From the NCBI RefSeq assembly GCF_000067165.1, contig NC_010162.1, forward strand, positions 11,520,501 to 11,584,500: a stretch of 64,000 bases of DNA. Direction: 5' to 3'. Within the stretch, counting starts at the first letter, position 1, and each line of letters opens with the position of its first letter. The notes under the pieces were generated by a model, which had not been told where the DNA came from, ran no database searches, and was given only the letters and a program-made list of their open reading frames with translations. This DNA is from Sorangium cellulosum So ce56 (GTDB taxonomy: Bacteria > Myxococcota_A > Polyangia > Polyangiales > Polyangiaceae). Positions 1 through 9,091 of the stretch are shown here, piece by piece. Position numbers and translations under genes: made by a program.

Positions 1-3000
1 GCGTAGTCCTCGGGCTGGTCCAGGCGGAGCGTGAAGGAGCGCTCCGCGGCGCGCTCGAAGCGCTCGCCGCTCCGGACACGGGTGACCCGCCGGCCGGCGC
101 GCTCGATCCGCTCGACGAGCCGGGAGCCAATCGCCTCCTCGTCCGTGAAGACGAGCCAGTGCGCCTCGTCGGCGTCCGCCGCGGGTGCGAGCGGTTCCAG
201 GGGGGAGCGCTTCCACGATGGGACGTAGAAAATTCCATCCAGATCGGACGATGCCCGCACCGAGGTTGAGGTCGAACCGACCGAGGTTGAGGTCGAACCG
301 ACCGGGGTTGAGGTCGAACCGACCGAGGTTGAGGTCGAATCGACCGAGGTTGAGGTCCCGACCGAGGTTGAGGTCCCGACCGAGGTTGAGGTCCCGACCG
401 AGGTTGAGGTCGAACCGACCGGGGTTGAGGTCGAACCGACCGAGGTTGAGGTCGAACCGACCGAGGTTGAGGTCCCGACCGAGGTTGAGGTCCCGACCGA
501 GGTTGAGGTCCCGACCGAGGTTGAGGTCGAACCGACCGAGGTTGAGGTCGCCCCCCTCCCCTCGGGCCGCTCCAGCCAGTACCGCTTTCGCTCGAACGGG
601 GTCCCCGGCAGCGCGACGCGCCGCCGGCGTCGCCCCGCCTGCAGGCCTGCCCAGTCCACCGCAGCGCCGGCCGCCCAGACCTGCCCGACCGCGTCGAGCA
701 GCGCCGCCCCCGCCGCGCCCTGGTTTGCAGGCTCGCGCCCCATGGGCATCGACGCGAGCGCCAGCGACTCCCCCGCGAGCTGCCGGCTCAGCGCTGTCAG
801 CGTCTGCCCCGGCCCGACCTCCAGAAAGATCCGCTCCGACTGCTCCCGCAGGGCCCGCACGCCATCGGCGAAGCGGACCGTGCTGCGGAGGTGCCGGACC
901 CAGTACGCGGGGTCCTGCGCCTCGGCCGCGGTGATCCAGCTCCCGCTGACGTTCGAGACCCACGGGATGCGCGGCGTCCTCAGCGTGACCCTGCCCACCG
1001 CCTCACGGAACGCCGCGAGGGCGCCGTCCATCAGGTGCGAGTGGAAGGCGCGCGCCGTGCGCAGCCGGCGCGCCTCGATCCCCCGGCCCGCGAGCTCCTG
1101 CTCGACCCGCTGGATCGCCGCAGCCCTCCCGGACAGCACGCACTGCCGCGGCCCGTTGACGGCGGCCAGCGCGACCTCGTCGCCGAGCCAGCCCGCGACC
1201 TCCGCCTCGGCCGCGGACACCGCGAGCATCGCCCCGTCCGGCGTCGCCTCCATCAGCCGCCCCCGCGCCGCCACCAGCGCCACGGCGTCCTCGAGCGACA
1301 GGCACCCCGCGAGGCAGGCGGCCACGTACTCGCCCACGCTGTGCCCGAGCATCGCGTCGGGCGTCACGCCCCACGCCATCCACAGCTTGGCGAGCGCGTA
1401 CTCCACGACGAACAGCGCCGGCTGCGTCATCGACGTCCGATCGAGCCGCCTCGCCGCGCCCTCGACGTCCGCGGGCGCCGGGAACAGCAGCGCCCGCAGG
1501 TCGGCGCCCAGGTGGCGCTGGAGCAGCGCAGCGCAGGCGTCGACCTCGGCCCGGAACACGGGCTCGGTCTCGTAGAGATCGCGTCCCATGTTGGGCCGCT
1601 GGGTGCCTTGCCCGGGGAACAGGAACGCGACCGGCCGCGGCCCCGTCACCGGCCCGCCGGTGCGCACCGCGTCGCTGCGATCGCGCAGCGCGCGCGCCCC
1701 CTCCTCCCGCGAGCGGCACACCACCGCGCGGCGGTGGCCGAACGCCCGGCGCCCGAGCTGCTGCGTGAACGCCACGTCGCCGAGCTCGAGGTCGGCGCGG
1801 GTCTCCAGGTGCTCCGCCAGCGCGTCGGTCAGGCGCTCGAGCGACGCGCTCGACCGGGCCGACAGCACGAGCAGCTCGCACGGCCTGGGCGGGTCTGCCT
1901 CCGGCGGGGGCGGCGCCTCCTCGAGGACGACGTGCGCGTTCGTGCCGCCGATGCCGAAGGAGCTCACGCCGGCGCGGCGCGGCGCGCCGGGGGTCGACCA
2001 CGCCTCGAGCTCGCCGGCCACGCGGAAGGGGCTGTTCTCGAGGTCGAGCGCCGGGTTCGGCGCGCGGAAGTGCAGGCTCGGCGGGATGTTCCCGTGGGCC
2101 ACGGCGAGCGCCGCCTTGATCAGCCCGGTGACGCCCGCGGCCGCGTCCAGGTGCCCGACGTTGGTCTTCACCGAGCCGATCGCGCAGAAGCCCTTCCGGT
2201 CGGTCGTCGCGCGGAACACCTGGGTCAGCGCGGCGATCTCGATCGGATCGCCGAGCGGCGTCCCGGTGCCGTGCGCCTCCACGTACGTGATGGAGTCCGC
2301 GTCCACGCCCGCGGCCGCGTGCGCCGCGCGGATCGCGCGCGCCTGGCCGTCGACGCGCGGCGCGGTGTACCCGACCTTGGCCCGGCCGTCGTTGTTGATG
2401 GCCGATCCCTTGATGACCGCGATGATCGCGTCCCGATCCGCGATGGCGTCGTCGAGCCGCTTCAGGAGGACCACGCCGACGCCGCTGCCGCCGACGGTGC
2501 CGCGGGCGCCCGCGTCGAACGCGCGGCAGTGCCCGTCGGGCGACGCGATCGCGCCTTCCTGGTAGAGGTACCCGCTCTTCTGCGGGACGCTCACGGAGGC
2601 GCCGCCCGCCAGCGCCAGATCGCACTCGCCGCCGAGCAGCCCCTGGCAGGCCAGGTGCACGGCGACGAGCGACGTGGAGCACGCCGTCTGCACGGCGATG
2701 CTCGGCCCTTCCAGGTTCAGCTTGTACGACACGCGGGTCGTGAGGAAGTCCTTGTCGAGCGCGAGGAGCGCCGCGACGTCCGCCGCCGATTGCAGGCGCG
2801 GCCCGTCGGGGAAGAGGTGGGCCAGGTACCCGCTCAGGCTCGATCCGGCGTACACGCCGACAGGGCCGCCCGCGCGCTCGGGGTCGATCCCGGCGCTCTC
2901 GAACGCCTCCCACGCGCACTCCAGGAACAGCCGGTGCTGCGGATCCAGCGCCGCGGCCTCGCGCGGCGTGAACCCGAAGAGCTCCGCGTCGAACAGCTCG

Positions 3001-3230
3001 ATGTCGTCGAGCACCCCGCGCGCCCGCACGTACTCGGGCCGCGCGATCAGCGCGGGGTCCACGCCCGCGCCGAGGAGCTCCTCGTCGGTGAGGATCGAGA
3101 CGGACTCGACGCCCGCGCAGAGGTTTCGCCAGAACGTCGCCACGTCCGGCGCGCCAGGGAAGCGCCCGGCCATGCCGATGATCGCGATGTCCAGGCCCGG
3201 GCGGGGCTCGCCGCTGGTCGGTGTGGTCAT
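1..3230 (-). CDS. Type I polyketide synthase module, KS-AT-(KR), C-terminus beyond the window
   Basis: About 1,076 codons are visible; the frame stays open to the window edge. The ketosynthase comes first, with catalytic Cys184 (TACSTSL), His320 (EAHGTGT) and His360 (KTNVGH). The acyltransferase follows, with Ser631 in GHSVGE and His730 in RAFHS; the Phe in that motif predicts malonyl-CoA. The AT ends at FERKRYWLE (around residue 878). A Ser/Thr/Val/Gly repeat linker covers about residues 895-991. After it, residues from about 1000 (IFYVPSWKRSPLEP) look like the structural half of a ketoreductase region, so KS-AT-KR is likely; any ACP or release domain is off-window. The start ATG overlaps the NRPS stop (ATGA), so translation is probably coupled, and this module would extend the seryl chain by one malonyl unit. 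Domain calls rest on visible motifs; the product is unknown. Confidence 0.93.
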   Translation of the reverse strand, partial: MTTPTSGEPRPGLDIAIIGMAGRFPGAPDVATFWRNLCAGVESVSILTDEELLGAGVDPALIARPEYVRARGVLDDIELFDAELFGFTPREAAALDPQHRLFLECAWEAFESAGIDPERAGGPVGVYAGSSLSGYLAHLFPDGPRLQSAADVAALLALDKDFLTTRVSYKLNLEGPSIAVQTACSTSLVAVHLACQGLLGGECDLALAGGASVSVPQKSGYLYQEGAIASPDGHCRAFDAGARGTVGGSGVGVVLLKRLDDAIADRDAIIAVIKGSAINNDGRAKVGYTAPRVDGQARAIRAAHAAAGVDADSITYVEAHGTGTPLGDPIEIAALTQVFRATTDRKGFCAIGSVKTNVGHLDAAAGVTGLIKAALAVAHGNIPPSLHFRAPNPALDLENSPFRVAGELEAWSTPGAPRRAGVSSFGIGGTNAHVVLEEAPPPPEADPPRPCELLVLSARSSASLERLTDALAEHLETRADLELGDVAFTQQLGRRAFGHRRAVVCRSREEGARALRDRSDAVRTGGPVTGPRPVAFLFPGQGTQRPNMGRDLYETEPVFRAEVDACAALLQRHLGADLRALLFPAPADVEGAARRLDRTSMTQPALFVVEYALAKLWMAWGVTPDAMLGHSVGEYVAACLAGCLSLEDAVALVAARGRLMEATPDGAMLAVSAAEAEVAGWLGDEVALAAVNGPRQCVLSGRAAAIQRVEQELAGRGIEARRLRTARAFHSHLMDGALAAFREAVGRVTLRTPRIPWVSNVSGSWITAAEAQDPAYWVRHLRSTVRFADGVRALREQSERIFLEVGPGQTLTALSRQLAGESLALASMPMGREPANQGAAGAALLDAVGQVWAAGAAVDWAGLQAGRRRRRVALPGTPFERKRYWLERPEGRGATSTSVGSTSTSVGTSTSVGTSTSVGTSTSVGSTSTSVGSTSTPVGSTSTSVGTSTSVGTSTSVGTSTSVDSTSTSVGSTSTPVGSTSTSVGSTSTSVRASSDLDGIFYVPSWKRSPLEPLAPAADADEAHWLVFTDEEAIGSRLVERIERAGRRVTRVRSGERFERAAERSFTLRLDQPEDY
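260..548. repeat. In-frame minisatellite encoding the PKS AT-KR linker
   Basis: Fifteen head-to-tail units share the core gaggttgaggtc. Successive spacings are 21 bp four times, 18 bp three times, 21 bp three times, 18 bp three times and 21 bp once. Every unit is a multiple of three, so the PKS frame is kept and reads as TSTSVG or STSTSVG on the minus strand. The block around 303-419 recurs at 420-536, with one visible base difference, so a 117-bp segment appears to have been duplicated on top of the unit repeats. Confidence 0.95.
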
Positions 3231-6200
3231 TTCTTGGTCTCCAGTCCGCCGCGCCGGCGCGCGAAGATCTCTCCGCGCCGCTGCTGAGCGGCCCTCGCCC
3301 GCTCGCCCTCCGTCGCTCCGCCCTGCGGCGCCGTCTCGGCGCTGGGATCCCGGCTCAACGCCGCCGCGAGCGAGGCGATGGTCGGGTGCTGGAACAGGAC
3401 AAGCAGCCGCAGATCACGGTCCACCGTGTCGCGCAGCCGGCTGTGGACCTTGGCCAGCGAGAGCGAGTGTCCGCCCAGATCGAAGAAGTTGTCGTGAATG
3501 CCGATCTGCGGGACCGACAGCACCTCTCGCCAGAGCGCCGCGATGGTGCGCTCGAGGTCGGTTCGCGGCGGCGTCACGGCCCTGGCGGGCGCGTCGAGCT
3601 GCTCGGGGGCGGGGAGGGCGCGGCGGTCGACCTTGCCGTTGGGCGACAGCGGCAGCCGCTCGAGCACGAGGATCGGCGCTGGCACCATGTAGGCCGGGAG
3701 CGCCTCGGCGAGCCAGGCGCGCAGCGCTTCGGGCTCCAGCGCCGCGCCGTCGCGGCCGGCGACGTAGGCGACGAGGCGCTTTCCGCCGTGGGCCTCGTCG
3801 CGGGCGAGGACGACGGCCTCGCCGACGCCGGGGTGCTGGAGCAGGCGCGCCTCGATCTCGCCGAGCTCGACGCGCAGGCCGCGGATCTTGACCTGGAAGT
3901 CGAGGCGGCCGAGGAACTCGATGGCTCCGTCGGGGCGATGGCGCGCCAGATCGCCAGTCCGGTACAGGCGCCCTCCCGGGGCGGAGCCGAACGGATCGGG
4001 CACGAAGCGCTCCGCTGTCAGGTCGGGCCGCCGGTGATAGCCGCGGGCGAGGCCGACGCCGCCGATGTGGAGCTCGCCGGCGACGCCGGCGGGCACGGGC
4101 TGGCCGTGGCGGTCGAGCAGGTAAATCTGCGTGTTGGCGATCGGGTACCCGATGGGCACCGAGGCGGAGGTGTCCCCTCGCTGGCAGGCCCAGTACGTCA
4201 CATCGATGGACGCCTCGGTGGGCCCGTAGAGGTTGTGGATCTCGGCGTCCGGCAGCCGCTCGAAGCACCGCCGCGCGAGCTCCGCCGGCAGCGCCTCGCC
4301 GCTGCAGATGATCCTGCGCAGCGACGGGCACGAGGCCGCGCCCGGCGTCTCCAGGAAGGCCTGGAGCATGGGCGGGACGAAGTGCAGCGTGGTGACGCCG
4401 TTCCGCGTGATCAGCTCGACGAGCCGCTCGCCGTCGCGGTGATCGCCGGGCTTCGCGACGACGAGGCCAGCGCCGGTCATCAGGGGCCAGAAGAACTCCC
4501 AGACCGAGACATCGAAGCTGAAGGGGGTCTTCTGCAGCACGCGGTCTTCCGCGGTGAGCCCGTAGCGCTCCTGCATCCACTGAAGCCGGTTGAGCAGGCC
4601 CCGGTGGCTGTTGCCGGCGCCCTTGGGCCTGCCGGTCGAGCCCGAGGTGTAGATGGTATAAGCGAGGTTGTCCGGCGACAGCGGGGTCGCGAGGTTGCCA
4701 GTCGGCTCGCTGTCGATCTCGGCGCGATCCGCGTCCAGGCACAGCACCTGGGCGCGGTGGGGCGGCAGGCGCGAGGCCACGGGCCGCTGGCTCAGCAGGA
4801 CCGGCGCTCCCGCGTCCTCGAGCATGAACGCGATGCGGTCCGCGGGATACTCCGGGTCGATCGGCACGTAGGCGCCGCCGGCCTTGAGGATGCCGAGCAG
4901 CCCGACGACCAGCTCGACGGAGCGCTCTGCGGCGACGGCCACGAGCACGTCCGGCCCCACGCCGCGCTTCCTGAGCGCGTGAGCCACCTGGTTGGCGCGC
5001 TCGTCGAGCTCTCGATAGCTCAGCCGCTCCTCATCGAAGATCACCGCCACGGCGTCCGGCGCCCGCTCCACCTGCGCCTCGAAGAGCTCGTGGACGCGCC
5101 GCTCGTCCGGAGTCGCGCGCTCGGTCGCGTTCCAGCCGGCGAGGACCTGCCTTCGTTCGGCCGCATCCATCATCGGCAGATCGGCCAGCCGGATCTCCGG
5201 CGTGGCGACGAAGCCCTCGAGGAGGGCGAGCAGGTGCCGTGTCATCCGCGCGACCGTCGCGCCGTCGAAGAGATCGGTGTTGTATTCCCAGGCGCCGCGC
5301 GCTCCCTGGCCGTCGGGGACCAGGTTGAGCGCCAGATCGAACTGGGCCGTCCCCGTGTCCACCCGCTGCGCGCCGATCGAGAGGCCGGGGATCTCCGGCG
5401 CCTTCTCGGGCGCGGGATCCATGGTGATCATCACGTTGAACAGGGGCGTGTGGCTGAGGTTCCGCTCGAGGGACAGCGCCTCGAGGACGCGCTCGAACGG
5501 CACCTCCTGGTGCGCCTGCCCCTCGAGGACCGCCGCGCGGACGCGGGCGAGGAGCTCGGTGACGCTGGGATTCCCCGAGAGGTCGACGCGCAGCGCCAGC
5601 GTGTTGAGCAGGCACCCGACGACGCCCTCCAGCGCCGCCCGCGGCCGCGCGGTCACCGGCGTCCCGATGCACACATCACTCTGGCCCGTGTACCGGTGCA
5701 GCAGCGAGAAGAGCCCCGCCGCCACGATCGTGAACAGCGTGGCGCCCGTCCGCCGCCCGAGCGCGCTCAGCCGCGCCACGAGCTCCGGCGGCAGCGCGAG
5801 CTCCTCGCGCGCCCCTGCGTAAGTCTGGACCGCGGGCCGCGGCCGATCGGTGGGGAGCTCGAGGGGAGGCACGGGCCCCTTCAGCCGGTCGCGCCAGTAC
5901 GAGAGCTCCCGTTCGCGCGCCGCCGTCTGTTCGTTCCGGCGTTGCCACAGCGCGTGATCCGCCTGCTGCAGCGCGAGCGGCGCGAGCGCCGGGGGCTGCC
6001 CCGCGGCGAACGCGCCGTAGAGCAGCGAGAGCTCCCGCAGGAGCACGTTCATCGACCAGCCGTCCGCGATGAGGTGATGGCAAGTGACCGAGAGCACGTG
6101 CTCTCGCTCGCTCGTGCGCAAGAGCGTCCAGCGCACGGGCGGCGCCTCGGCGAGGTCGAACGCGCGCCGCGCCTCGTCGCGCAGGCGCGCTTGCAGGGCG

Positions 6201-8602
6201 GACTCCAGCGCTTCCTCTGCAAGAGCGCTCATGTCCTCCACCGGCAGCGCGACCGGCGCGGGCTGTGCGATCCGCTGGACGGGCCTCCCTTCGACGGCGG
6301 GAAAGCTCGTGCGCAGGGCCTCGTGGCGGGCCGCGAGCGCCGTCACCGCCTCCTCGAGCGCCCCCGCGTCGAGCGCCCCGGTGAGCCGCACGGCCGCCGC
6401 GATGTGATAGACCGGCGTCCCCGCGACCAGCTGCTCCAGGAACCAGAGGCGCTCCTGCACGAGGGACAGCGGCAGCCGCTCCGGCCGCTCCACCGGCGTG
6501 AGCGCCGCGGGGCCGCCCATCGATCCGCCCGTCGATCCGCCCGTCGATCCGCCCGTCGATCCGCCCGTCGACGCGCCGGCCTGCCTCGCCTCGATCCAGG
6601 CCGCGAGCGCCGCGACCGTCGTCGACTCGAAGAGCTGCGCCGGCCCCACGTCGACGCCGAGCGCCTCGCTCACCCGGCCGCTCACCTGCATGGCCCGCAG
6701 CGAATCGCCGCCCAGGCTCAGGAACTCCTCGCTCCGGCCGACCCGCCCGCGCCCCAGCACCTCGGCCCAGATGCCTGCCAGCGTGCTCTCCAGCGCCGTC
6801 TGCGGCGGCTCCGCGCTCTCGGCCTCCACGCGCGCGCCGGCCGCCGACTGCCACACCGCGTCCAGGGAGCCGTCCAGGAACCGGGCGCGGCACGCCCTCC
6901 GCTGCACCTTGCCGCTCGTGGTCCGAGGCAAGCTCCCCGGCTTGATGAGCACGACCGCGTGGACCGCGACCTCGTGCCGGTCGGCCACGGCGCGCTCGAT
7001 CGCCGCCCCGAGCTCCGCCGGCTCCGACGCGGGCGCGCGCCGCCCGAGCTCCTGGACGATGACGATGCGCTCCTCGCCGTCGACGTCCACCGAGAACGCC
7101 GCGCCGCCGCCGGCGCGGAGGCCCGGGTGGCTCTCCTCCGAGGTGAGCTCGATGTCCTGCGGATAGAGGTTGCGCCCGCGGACGATGATCAGGTCCTTGA
7201 GCCGGCCCGTCACATACAGCTCGCCGCGCGAGGAGAACCCGAGATCGCCGGTCCGCAGGAACGGCCCTTCTCCCGTGGAGAGCCGGGCCTCGAACGTCAG
7301 CGCCGTCTCCTCCGGCCGCTCCCAGTAGCCCTGGGCCACGCTCGCTCCGGCGACCCAGATCTCCCCGACGCGCTCGTCCTTGCAGGGCCTCAGCGTCTCT
7401 GGATCGACGATCCGCACCTCGTCGCCCGCGGGTGATCCCCCGCAGCCCACGAGGGAGACGCCGTCCTCTGGCCTGCGCGGCTCGAACACCGCGTGTCCCT
7501 GGGCCAGACCCGCGCGGTCGACGGCGCGCACGACGGGCGGCGCGCCGGCCGCTCCGCCGGTCACGAGCAGCGTCGCCTCGGCCAGCCCGTAGCAGGGATA
7601 GAACGCGTCGCGCCGGAACCCCGCGGGCGCGAACGCCTCGGCGAAGCGGTCGAGCGTCGCCGCCCGGATCGGCTCGGCCCCGTTGAAGGCCACCCGCCAT
7701 GAGCCGAGGTCGAGCCCTTCCCGCTGCTCCGGGGGGATCTTCCGGATGCACAGCTCGTAGGCGAAGTTCGGCCCGCCGCTCGTCGTGGCCCGGTAGCGCG
7801 AGATCGCCTCCAGCCAGCGCCGCGGCCTCATCAGGAAGTGCTCGGGCGCGAGCTGGATGCACGGCACGCCCACGTAGAGCGGCTGGAGGATGTTGCCGAT
7901 GAGCCCCATGTCGTGGTGCGGCGGCAGCCACCCGACGATCACGCTCTCCTCGGTGTGCGCGAACGCGCGCTGGATCATGAGCTCGTTGCGCAGCAGGTTG
8001 CCGTGCGTGAGCACCACGCCCTTGGGCGTCCCGGTCGAGCCCGACGTGTACTGGAGGAACGCCACGGTCTCGGCGGTCACGCGCGGCGCTCGCCACGCGT
8101 CTTCCTGGCCGTCCCGGATCGTGTCGACGGCCATGCAGCGCAGGTGGCTCAGCTCGGCGAAGCTCGGGTCGTCGCGGAGCATCGTCACCGCGCCGAGGAA
8201 CGCCTCGGTGGTGAGCACGACGCTCGGCCGGCAGTCGCGCACGATGGCCAGCACGCGCATCAGCCCGCTCTTGCGCTGCGGCAGCGGGACGGGCACCGCG
8301 ACGAGCCCCGCGTAGAGGCAGCCGAAGAAGGCAGCGATGAAGTCGAGCCCCGGCGGCACCAGCAGGAGCGCGCGGTCACCCGCCCGCGCGCCGGCCTGGA
8401 GCTCCGCCGCGAGCGCGCGCGCCCGCCGATCGAGCTCGCCGTACGCCATCGAGCGGGCGTCCGCCTCCCCGTCGACCAGGAAGGTGTAGCCCTGCCCCGA
8501 CGGGCGCTGCTCCGCGCGACGCCGGAGCAGCGCGACCAGCGTCGCAGGCTCGCCCGCGCCGCGATCGCTGATCGCACGCCCAGAGGATCGGTTCGACTCC
8601 AT
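3227..8602 (-). CDS. Nonribosomal peptide synthetase: FAAL-PCP-C-A(Ser)-PCP
   Basis: 1,791 aa from ATG 8602, chosen over GTG 8608 because GAGG lies five bases upstream. Domains in order: a fatty acyl-AMP ligase (about 20-590; YTSGSTGTPKG at 185-195, then WLPPHHDMGLIG and SGGPNFAYELC, both typical of FAALs); carrier 1 (GGDSL, Ser634); a Gly-Ser-Thr repeat linker; a condensation domain (about 710-1140, HHLIADG at 842-848); an adenylation domain (about 1165-1660) whose ten-residue code I read as DVWHISLIDK, one change from the known serine code DVWHLSLIDK; and carrier 2 (LGGHS, Ser1713). No thioesterase is present, and a charged tail ends the protein. Inference: it activates a fatty acid as acyl-AMP, loads it on carrier 1, acylates serine and passes the acyl-seryl chain to the overlapping PKS. 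The Fur-like site upstream suggests iron control. Confidence 0.95.
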   Translation of the reverse strand: MESNRSSGRAISDRGAGEPATLVALLRRRAEQRPSGQGYTFLVDGEADARSMAYGELDRRARALAAELQAGARAGDRALLLVPPGLDFIAAFFGCLYAGLVAVPVPLPQRKSGLMRVLAIVRDCRPSVVLTTEAFLGAVTMLRDDPSFAELSHLRCMAVDTIRDGQEDAWRAPRVTAETVAFLQYTSGSTGTPKGVVLTHGNLLRNELMIQRAFAHTEESVIVGWLPPHHDMGLIGNILQPLYVGVPCIQLAPEHFLMRPRRWLEAISRYRATTSGGPNFAYELCIRKIPPEQREGLDLGSWRVAFNGAEPIRAATLDRFAEAFAPAGFRRDAFYPCYGLAEATLLVTGGAAGAPPVVRAVDRAGLAQGHAVFEPRRPEDGVSLVGCGGSPAGDEVRIVDPETLRPCKDERVGEIWVAGASVAQGYWERPEETALTFEARLSTGEGPFLRTGDLGFSSRGELYVTGRLKDLIIVRGRNLYPQDIELTSEESHPGLRAGGGAAFSVDVDGEERIVIVQELGRRAPASEPAELGAAIERAVADRHEVAVHAVVLIKPGSLPRTTSGKVQRRACRARFLDGSLDAVWQSAAGARVEAESAEPPQTALESTLAGIWAEVLGRGRVGRSEEFLSLGGDSLRAMQVSGRVSEALGVDVGPAQLFESTTVAALAAWIEARQAGASTGGSTGGSTGGSTGGSMGGPAALTPVERPERLPLSLVQERLWFLEQLVAGTPVYHIAAAVRLTGALDAGALEEAVTALAARHEALRTSFPAVEGRPVQRIAQPAPVALPVEDMSALAEEALESALQARLRDEARRAFDLAEAPPVRWTLLRTSEREHVLSVTCHHLIADGWSMNVLLRELSLLYGAFAAGQPPALAPLALQQADHALWQRRNEQTAARERELSYWRDRLKGPVPPLELPTDRPRPAVQTYAGAREELALPPELVARLSALGRRTGATLFTIVAAGLFSLLHRYTGQSDVCIGTPVTARPRAALEGVVGCLLNTLALRVDLSGNPSVTELLARVRAAVLEGQAHQEVPFERVLEALSLERNLSHTPLFNVMITMDPAPEKAPEIPGLSIGAQRVDTGTAQFDLALNLVPDGQGARGAWEYNTDLFDGATVARMTRHLLALLEGFVATPEIRLADLPMMDAAERRQVLAGWNATERATPDERRVHELFEAQVERAPDAVAVIFDEERLSYRELDERANQVAHALRKRGVGPDVLVAVAAERSVELVVGLLGILKAGGAYVPIDPEYPADRIAFMLEDAGAPVLLSQRPVASRLPPHRAQVLCLDADRAEIDSEPTGNLATPLSPDNLAYTIYTSGSTGRPKGAGNSHRGLLNRLQWMQERYGLTAEDRVLQKTPFSFDVSVWEFFWPLMTGAGLVVAKPGDHRDGERLVELITRNGVTTLHFVPPMLQAFLETPGAASCPSLRRIICSGEALPAELARRCFERLPDAEIHNLYGPTEASIDVTYWACQRGDTSASVPIGYPIANTQIYLLDRHGQPVPAGVAGELHIGGVGLARGYHRRPDLTAERFVPDPFGSAPGGRLYRTGDLARHRPDGAIEFLGRLDFQVKIRGLRVELGEIEARLLQHPGVGEAVVLARDEAHGGKRLVAYVAGRDGAALEPEALRAWLAEALPAYMVPAPILVLERLPLSPNGKVDRRALPAPEQLDAPARAVTPPRTDLERTIAALWREVLSVPQIGIHDNFFDLGGHSLSLAKVHSRLRDTVDRDLRLLVLFQHPTIASLAAALSRDPSAETAPQGGATEGERARAAQQRRGEIFARRRGGLETKK
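6513..6572. repeat. 12-bp tandem repeat in the NRPS carrier-condensation linker
   Basis: Five units of about 12 bp (ccgcccgtcgat, with variation in the outer copies) encode a Gly-Gly-Ser-Thr repeat in the NRPS linker between carrier 1 and the condensation domain (residues about 678-698). The unit length keeps the frame. It parallels the repeat in the PKS linker but has an unrelated sequence. Confidence 0.92.
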
Positions 8603-9091
8603 CGCCACCTCAGCTCCCGACGAAGAAAGCCCGACAAAAAGAGGTCCCGCTCACCAGGCTCTGGGCTCCGAGCCTGATGACGCAAAGCGTTGTGAGCGAA
8701 AACGCCGGACAGCTCCCTCGGCGACCGCGTCACGCGCCTGTCGTTGCAATATTGAAAATGAAAATGATGATCAACTTCTGAACGACGGTTCTATGGAATA
8801 CAGATCCGAGTGCTGTCAAGGCAAAAACCGACACTGGTCCGCGAGGATGCGCGACGAGGGCGAGCGGAGCGGCGGGACGGGGGGCGCTGAGGGAGGTCTG
8901 GCGGGGCGTGGCCGGAGGGGGGAGCGGTCCGGTCAGCGAGGTGCTCCAGGTCCACGCTCGGGGGGACCAGGGCGCGGTTCAGAGGCGCGCGGACAATCCA
9001 TCAAAGCTGGAATCTTGGGTTCTGGACGATGCGACCCATCGACGAATGAAATTGAATTCTGTTTTCATCTTGGGTACCGGAAGTTCTGGAC
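8603..9091. promoter_or_regulatory. Divergent intergenic region between the NRPS and the TonB receptor
   Basis: This 489-bp stretch has no convincing gene. It is clearly more AT-rich than its surroundings near 8745-8820 and 9035-9075, as expected for control DNA in such a GC-rich genome. It holds a Fur-like site (8754-8772) and a second AT-rich dyad, ATGAAA 9046-9051 with TTTCAT 9063-9068, just upstream of the receptor. I could not place -35/-10 boxes with confidence for either direction. Confidence 0.6.
8754..8772. promoter_or_regulatory. Fur box candidate
   Basis: The 19-mer GAAAATGAAAATGATGATC matches 15 of 19 positions of the classical Fur consensus GATAATGATAATCATTATC. It reads as three GATAAT-like hexamers in a row (8754, 8760, 8766). 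It lies about 150 bp upstream of the NRPS start and 320 bp upstream of the TonB receptor start, so one site could control both directions. Binding is inferred from sequence only. Confidence 0.7.

Noticed and set aside
260..548. Possible CRISPR-like direct repeats
   Set aside because: Units of 18 and 21 bp follow each other without spacers and stay in the PKS frame.
891..3287. Long plus-strand open frame opposite the PKS
   Set aside because: Arg/Pro/His-rich composition with no domain; it mirrors codon positions of the minus-strand PKS, a usual effect of high third-position GC.
3221..7435. 1,404-codon plus-strand frame opposite the NRPS
   Set aside because: No recognisable motif; the minus strand holds intact FAAL, C, A and PCP motifs over the same bases.
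9046..9068. Second Fur box before the TonB receptor
   Set aside because: The dyad ATGAAA/TTTCAT is clear but its match to the Fur consensus is poor, so it is noted only as an AT-rich dyad.
8603..9091. Short frames in the divergent region
   Set aside because: They lack ribosome sites and coding-type composition, and overlap the Fur-like site region or the AT-rich dyad.
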